Assembly (NCBI RefSeq): GCF_029223255.1
Contig: NZ_JARHUC010000002.1
Coordinates: forward strand, 558,001 to 622,000
Length of the DNA: 64,000 nt
Direction of reading: 5' to 3'
Source of the DNA: Albimonas marina
GTDB lineage: Bacteria; Pseudomonadota; Alphaproteobacteria; Rhodobacterales; Rhodobacteraceae
Part shown: piece by piece, positions 60,033 to 64,000 of the stretch
Layout of the letters: each line of letters begins with the position of its first letter
Numbering within the stretch: the first letter of the stretch is position 1
Translations under genes and position numbers: made by a program
The notes under the pieces: generated by a model
What the model saw: only the letters and a program-made list of their open reading frames with translations
The model's database searches: none
What the model was told of the DNA's origin: nothing

Positions 60033-61094
60033 TCAGGGGAACAGCAGCGAGGAATCCCCGTAGGAATAGAACCGGTAGCGCTGCGCGATGGCGTGGGCGT
60101 AGATCTCGCGCGCCCGCTCCACCCCAACCAGCGCCGAGACCAGCATCAGCAGGGTCGAGCGCGGCAGGTGGAAGTTCGTCATCAGCCCGTCCGCCACGCG
60201 GAAGCGGTGGCCGGGGCGGATGAAGATGTCGGTGTCCCCGACCCAGGGCTCGAGCCTTCGGTCCTCGGTCCCCGCAGTCTCCAGCAGGCGCAGCGCGGTG
60301 GTGCCCACCGGGATCACCCGGCCCCCGGCCGCTCGGGCGGCGTTCACCGCCTCGGCCGCGCTCTCGGGGACCTCGCCCCATTCGGAGTGCATCTTGTGGC
60401 TCTCCACGTCCTCGACCTTCACCGGCAGGAAGGTGCCGGCGCCGACATGGAGCGTCAGGCGGGTCGAGTTCACCCCCGCCGCCGCCAGCGCGGCGAGCAG
60501 CGGCGCATCGAAATGCAGCGAGGCGGTGGGCGCGGCCACCGCGCCCGGCCGCTCGGCGAAGACGGTCTGGTAGTCCTCGGCGTCCTTCTCGTCGGCGGGG
60601 CGGCGGTGGGCGATGTAAGGCGGCAGGGGCATCACCCCCGCGGCCGCGATCGCGGCGTCGAGCGCGGGACCCGACGCCTCGAAGACCAGCCGCACCGCCC
60701 CCGCCTCGCCCTTCGCCGCGACCGTCGCGCCCAGCTCCGCGCCCGGCGGGCCGAAGACCAGCCGGTCGCCCTCGCGCAGGCGCTTGGCGGGGCGGGCCAG
60801 CGCCTCCCACGCGTCGGGCCCCTCGCGCGAGAGGAGCGTCGCCTCGATCTTCGCCACCCCGCTGCCGTCCGCGCTGTCGCGCCGCCGCTCGCCGAACAGG
60901 CGCGCGGGGATCACCTTGGTGTCGTTGAACACCAGCAGGTCGCCGGGCCGCAGCAGCGAGGGCAGGTCCGAGACGCGCCGGTCGTCGATCCGCCCGTCCT
61001 GCGCCACCAGCATCCGCGCCGAGCTGCGCGGGCGCACCGGGCGCAGGGCGATCAGCTCTTCGGGCAGGTCGAAGTCGAAATCGTCGACGCGCAT
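60033..61094 (-). CDS. queA: tRNA preQ1(34) S-adenosylmethionine ribosyltransferase-isomerase
   Basis: A 353-residue QueA. Hallmarks: [18 protein letters not shown] at the N-terminus, [68 protein letters not shown] and [16 protein letters not shown] near the end. It transfers the ribosyl part of AdoMet to preQ1 in tRNA to make epoxyqueuosine. The neighbour tgt is not in the window. Confidence 0.97.
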   Translation of the reverse strand: MRVDDFDFDLPEELIALRPVRPRSSARMLVAQDGRIDDRRVSDLPSLLRPGDLLVFNDTKVIPARLFGERRRDSADGSGVAKIEATLLSREGPDAWEALARPAKRLREGDRLVFGPPGAELGATVAAKGEAGAVRLVFEASGPALDAAIAAAGVMPLPPYIAHRRPADEKDAEDYQTVFAERPGAVAAPTASLHFDAPLLAALAAAGVNSTRLTLHVGAGTFLPVKVEDVESHKMHSEWGEVPESAAEAVNAARAAGGRVIPVGTTALRLLETAGTEDRRLEPWVGDTDIFIRPGHRFRVADGLMTNFHLPRSTLLMLVSALVGVERAREIYAHAIAQRYRFYSYGDSSLLFP

Positions 61095-61706
61095 CGGGGC
61101 CTCGGGTCGCGGCGGAAGGGGGCGAGGCCCCTCTGGCCGCTCCCCGCCCGAAGGTCAAGACCGCCCCCGCGCCGCCCGCCTCCGGCGGTCGGGAAACCGG
61201 GCCCGCAGGCGCCCTGCGGGCGGGCTTGGGCGGGAGGGCGGACGGGCGCCCCCGGACGGCTGCGCAGGGGCCGGGCCGCGACCGCCTCGGGAGGCGCGTT
61301 TCCGAGGATCGGACCCGGGAAACCCGACGCGGAACGACCGGGAGGGGTGGCGAGCGGCCTGGCCCCGAGTCGCCGGGCCGCCCCCGCCGGCCCACGCGCC
61401 GGAGAGGAGCGCGCCGCCCTCTATTTCACGGCGATTTTGCGAGAATAGGCTAGGCCCCTCGCGGCACGGCGCGCGCGATCGGGCGAAGGCTCTGAGCGGA
61501 AACGAAGATCGCCGCCGCGGACACGCTCCGGCCGCGCCGCTCGAGCGCTCACGTCCCGTTCACGCTGGCTCTCCCGATCCGTCGCGGCGGATGACCATCC
61601 CGTCAGGCGGATGAAATCTGCGCTGCGGCCGCGGGCGGCAGGCGCCAGATCGGTTTCCGCGGCGCCCGGTCGGCGTCGCCCAGCCCAACCCAGAGGGATC
61701 GCCCAG
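61095..61706. other. Gene-free region between queA and a small membrane protein
   Basis: About 610 bp without a supported gene. It holds the second copy of the chromosomal repeat (61208-61231) and, near 61419-61449, a less GC-rich patch (CTATTTCACGGCGATTTTGC) with CTATT/AATAG ends, perhaps the promoter for the rightward gene about 260 nt on. Confidence 0.5.
61208..61231 (-). repeat. Chromosomal 24-bp intergenic repeat, copy 2
   Basis: Reverse complement of the copy at 40458-40481, 24 of 24 bases identical (core CCCAAGCCCGCCCGCAGGG on the minus strand). It lies in a gene-free region. Confidence 0.55.
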
Positions 61707-62267
61707 ATGACCGCCGCAGACCGCATCTCCGCCGCCGCTCCGTCCCCCGTCGCCTCTCCCGGCCTCGCCGCGGACGACCCGCTCTCCCCCGGCCGCGTCC
61801 TCGCCCGGCCCGGCCAGGCCGCGTTGGCCGTGCTCGGCGCGGGCGCGGCGGCGACCGTCGCCTTCGACCTCTACGGCCAGGCGATCAGCCCGCTGCTGGG
61901 GGGCGCGGCCCTCGCGCCCGTGCCGCTCGCCCGCCAGACCCTGCAGACCCTGTTCGGCTGGGACTCGGCCGGCGGCGCGCACCTGCTGCACTACATCGCG
62001 GGCCTTCTCGCCTACCCGTTGGGCTGGCTGCTGATCGCCCGCCCGCTGGCCCGCCGCCTGGTCCCCGCCCTGCCCGAGCTCGCCGCCGCCGCCCTGTGGG
62101 GCGTGGCGCTGTGGATCTTCGCGCTGGGGATCATGGCAGGGTGGGTGAACGGAAACCCGTTCATGCTGGGCTTCATCGGCATCACCTGGGTGGCGCTGGC
62201 CGGGCACGTGCTGTTCGCCCTGGTCTGCGCCTGGGCGCTGCGCCGGACGGCGGGCGGCGGCGCCTAG
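61707..62267 (+). CDS. Small inner-membrane protein, unknown
   Basis: A 186-residue protein with four hydrophobic segments (about 42-62, 88-110, 125-145, 152-175). HYIAGLLAYPLGWLLIARPLARRL and GVALWIFALGIMAGWVNGNPFM recall small DUF6789-like four-helix membrane proteins, but I am not sure. The first 35 residues are Ala/Ser/Pro-rich. The start at 61707 has GAGGGATC upstream. It is a single gene followed by a terminator. Confidence 0.65.
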   Translation: MTAADRISAAAPSPVASPGLAADDPLSPGRVLARPGQAALAVLGAGAAATVAFDLYGQAISPLLGGAALAPVPLARQTLQTLFGWDSAGGAHLLHYIAGLLAYPLGWLLIARPLARRLVPALPELAAAALWGVALWIFALGIMAGWVNGNPFMLGFIGITWVALAGHVLFALVCAWALRRTAGGGA

Positions 62268-62343
62268 GGCGCCGCGCGGTCGAGCGGGGGTTCGACGCCC
62301 CCCGAGACCGCCCCCTCGCCCCCGGCGCGCCCCCCGAAACGAA

Positions 62344-62368
62344 GGAAGCCCCCGCGAGGGGGGCTTCC
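62344..62368. terminator. Terminator hairpin
   Basis: GGAAGCCCCC-loop-GGGGGCTTCC, a 10-bp stem between the convergent membrane protein and cyclophilin genes. Confidence 0.75.
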
Positions 62369-62387
62369 GGTCACGCCGCGGGGGCGA

Positions 62388-62927
62388 TCACTTCTTGTCG
62401 GCGGCCACGTAGACGTCGACCATCTTGTCGGGGTTGCGCGGCGGCTCGCCCCGGGTGATCGCGTCGACCTTGTCCATGCCCTCGATCACCTGGCCCCACA
62501 CCGTGTACTGGCCGTTCAGGAAGTGGCCCGGCGCGAACATGATGAAGAACTGGCTGTTGCCCGAGTTCGGGCTCTGCGAGCGCGCCATGCCCACCGTGCC
62601 CCGCTCGAACGGGACCGAGGAGAACTCCGCCGGCAGATCCTCGTACTTCGAGCCGCCGCGCCCGGTGCCCGTCGGGTCGCCGGTCTGGGCCATGAAGCCC
62701 TCGATCACGCGGTGGAAGACGATGCCGTCGTAGAAGCCCTCGCGGGCGAGCTGCTTGATGCGCTCGACATGCTTGGGCGCCACCTGGGGCAGGAGCTGGA
62801 TGTAGACCGGGCCGTCCTTCAGCTCGATCACCAGGGTGTTCTCGGGGTCTTGCAGCTCCACGGCGTGGGCCTCCATCAGCGGCGCGGAAAGGGTCAGCGC
62901 GAGCAGCGCGGCGAACAGGCGTCTCAT
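62388..62927 (-). CDS. Periplasmic peptidyl-prolyl cis-trans isomerase, cyclophilin type
   Basis: A 179-residue cyclophilin with a signal peptide (1-22, ending AHA). The catalytic and fold motifs are YDGIVFHRVIEGFMAQTGDP (65-84), GTGRGGSKYEDLPAEF, GTVGMARSQSPNSGNSQFFI and LNGQYTVWGQVIEGMD. The SNSGNSQFFI-type motif and short loops are those of bacterial PpiA/PpiB proteins. It folds proteins in the periplasm. A second cytoplasmic copy that often follows is not seen. Confidence 0.95.
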   Translation of the reverse strand: MRRLFAALLALTLSAPLMEAHAVELQDPENTLVIELKDGPVYIQLLPQVAPKHVERIKQLAREGFYDGIVFHRVIEGFMAQTGDPTGTGRGGSKYEDLPAEFSSVPFERGTVGMARSQSPNSGNSQFFIMFAPGHFLNGQYTVWGQVIEGMDKVDAITRGEPPRNPDKMVDVYVAADKK

Positions 62928-63200
62928 CCTTGCAGGGCTCCTCCCAGCCTGGGACGACGGCGGCCGCCCGCTTGCAGGCGCCGCCGGGCCGTCGGCCTAG
63001 CGCGGATGCGGATCGGGGTCAAATGAAGCCCGCGGGAGGGGCGCTCGCCCGCCCTCGGTCCGAGCAACCATGGGGCGAGCGCTTAAGCCATCGGAAACCT
63101 TCTGCCGCTACGGCTTGGGGAACGCGGCCGGCTCGTCCCGGCCGCGCAGGGCCCCCCGTCCGATCTCGGACGGGCGGGCGGAGCGGAAGGGAGGACGCCC

Positions 63201-64000
63201 ATGCCGGCCGAGCCTCGCGCACGGATCGCGGGCCTGCTGCGCAGACTGACCGCGCCGGCGGCCGGTCGGCGTTTCCCTGCCCCCGCCGCCCCGGGTCCCG
63301 CCGTCCCCGGCCCCTCGGCGGAGGCGCCTCGCCCCGCCGTCCTCCGCTCCGGCTCCAGCTCCGGAGACGCCCCGTCCGCCTCGGCGATGGGTGCGAACCC
63401 GCCGGCCGACGTTCACCCGTTCCCCCTCGATCCGCCCTCGCCCCAGGCCGCGTCCCGGCCGCCCGCCGGCTCCCCGCCGCCCCTCCCGGCCGCTTTCGCG
63501 CCGCCGGAGGACGTCGCGGCCGGGCTCTCCCTCTCCGAGGCGGCGCGGGGGGACGCCACGAGCCTGCCCCTCGACCCCGGCCTCGCCGCGCTGCGCCGCC
63601 GTGCCAGCCTCGCGCCCCTGCTGGTCGTGGCGGGCGCGCTGCTGCTGGTCACCGGCGTCGGCGCCGCGATGGCCTGGTCCACCGCCCAGACCGTGCGCTT
63701 CCACGCCCTGCGCCTGGTCGAGAGCTGGGCCGTCTCGGTGACCGAGGCGAGCCCCACCCTGCCCCTCCACCTGCGCGCGGGCCGCCTGCCCGCCGCCGAT
63801 CTCGACCCCCTGCGCCAGGTCGGCGCGCGGGCCGACGCCTTCGGCTTCCGCCTCTTCGATCCCGACGGCGCCCCCGTCGCCACCGCCTGGCGCTGGCGCG
63901 GCTACGCCGACGGCCGGCTCGAGGCCGCGGGCCCCGGGCTCGAACCCACGCGGGAGACGGCGGCCGACCTCGCCGCGGGCCTCCTGCCCCCCTCGGCGCT
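63201..64000 (+). CDS. N-terminal part of a membrane sensor protein, cut by window end
   Basis: An open frame of 266 codons from the ATG at 63201 (GGAGG 7 nt upstream) to the window edge. Residues 1-125 are a Pro/Ala-rich cytoplasmic stretch. A membrane helix follows (about 138-160, LLVVAGALLLVTGVGAAMAW). Then comes a periplasmic-type domain with TAQTVRFHALRLVESWAVSV and FGFRLFDPDGAPVATAW, the style of sensor domains before GGDEF/EAL or histidine kinase modules. The output domain lies outside the window, so the type cannot be decided. Confidence 0.7.
   Translation, partial: MPAEPRARIAGLLRRLTAPAAGRRFPAPAAPGPAVPGPSAEAPRPAVLRSGSSSGDAPSASAMGANPPADVHPFPLDPPSPQAASRPPAGSPPPLPAAFAPPEDVAAGLSLSEAARGDATSLPLDPGLAALRRRASLAPLLVVAGALLLVTGVGAAMAWSTAQTVRFHALRLVESWAVSVTEASPTLPLHLRAGRLPAADLDPLRQVGARADAFGFRLFDPDGAPVATAWRWRGYADGRLEAAGPGLEPTRETAADLAAGLLPPSA

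Noticed and set aside
63108-63883. Minus-strand frames opposite the gene at the window end
   Set aside because: The plus-strand frame from 63201 has a strong ribosome site, a membrane helix and a sensor-like domain and stays open to the edge.

Overview
The window is very GC-rich DNA whose chromosomal genes (mreB/mreC/mreD/PBP2, queA, lpdA, an Fbp-type iron transporter, two proteins with VPLPA-CTERM-like tails, an RTX protein) point to an alphaproteobacterium, most likely of the Rhodobacterales. This placement rests on gene content and protein style only.

Bases 1 to about 40,000 are a nearly complete Mu-like transposable prophage, lying so that its early and late genes read leftward. From right to left: a S24-type repressor (+ strand, 35348-36184) faces a small Ner/Cro-like gene across three operator-like dyads. 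Then come a dense early operon (DnaA-domain-IV-like protein, ParB-like protein, DDE transposase MuA, AAA+ target-selection protein MuB, HTH proteins, DUF3164, GemA, MT-A70 methylase) and a Mor/C-type activator. Late genes follow: lysozyme, holin, DUF2730, small and large terminase, portal (gp29), MuF-type head protein with a toxin-like C-terminus, gpG, protease/scaffold (gpI), capsid cement, gpT-like major capsid protein, gp35/gp36/tail terminator. The tail is lambda-like, not Mu-like: tube protein, a G/GT pair with a -1 slippery heptamer, tape measure, DUF1833-like protein, NlpC/P60 K-like protein, J-like tip protein, then a beta-helix-like spike and variable tip genes. The same 22-bp palindrome (arms CATCCGCAA/TTGCGGATG) occurs upstream of the lysozyme and of the protease gene, each time 21 nt before a -10-like hexamer. 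These are the two places where Mu has its C-dependent promoters Plys and PI.

Between the repressor and the repressor-side end lies a lower-GC accessory block (36.2-39.7 kb). It holds a secreted protein, a membrane-anchored protein, a D12-class adenine methylase, and an overlapping gene pair that resembles the RexA/RexB exclusion system of lambda. A second candidate anti-defence gene sits inside the head-tail cluster (14471-14728): a small helical protein with the pattern of the Acb2/Tad1 cyclic-oligonucleotide sponges that block CBASS. The exact prophage ends were not found. The left edge of the window is close to one end (tip genes finish at base 79); the other end lies between about 39.9 and 40.26 kb.

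Bases 40.6 kb to the end are chromosome. An Fe(III) permease (fbpB) overlaps a convergent sorted metalloprotease. Next are the Fe(III)-binding protein with a well-formed promoter and dyad, an IsdG-type haem monooxygenase, a ThDP enzyme with an altered cofactor motif and an ABM-domain protein. mreB follows, then a leftward pair (VPLPA-CTERM metalloprotease plus small secreted partner) that separates it from mreC-mreD-mrdA. The remainder is lpdA, a DUF924 protein, an MFS transporter, an RTX protein, queA, a small membrane protein, a secreted cyclophilin, and the start of a membrane sensor protein cut by the window edge. No tRNA, rRNA, CRISPR array or insertion sequence was seen.
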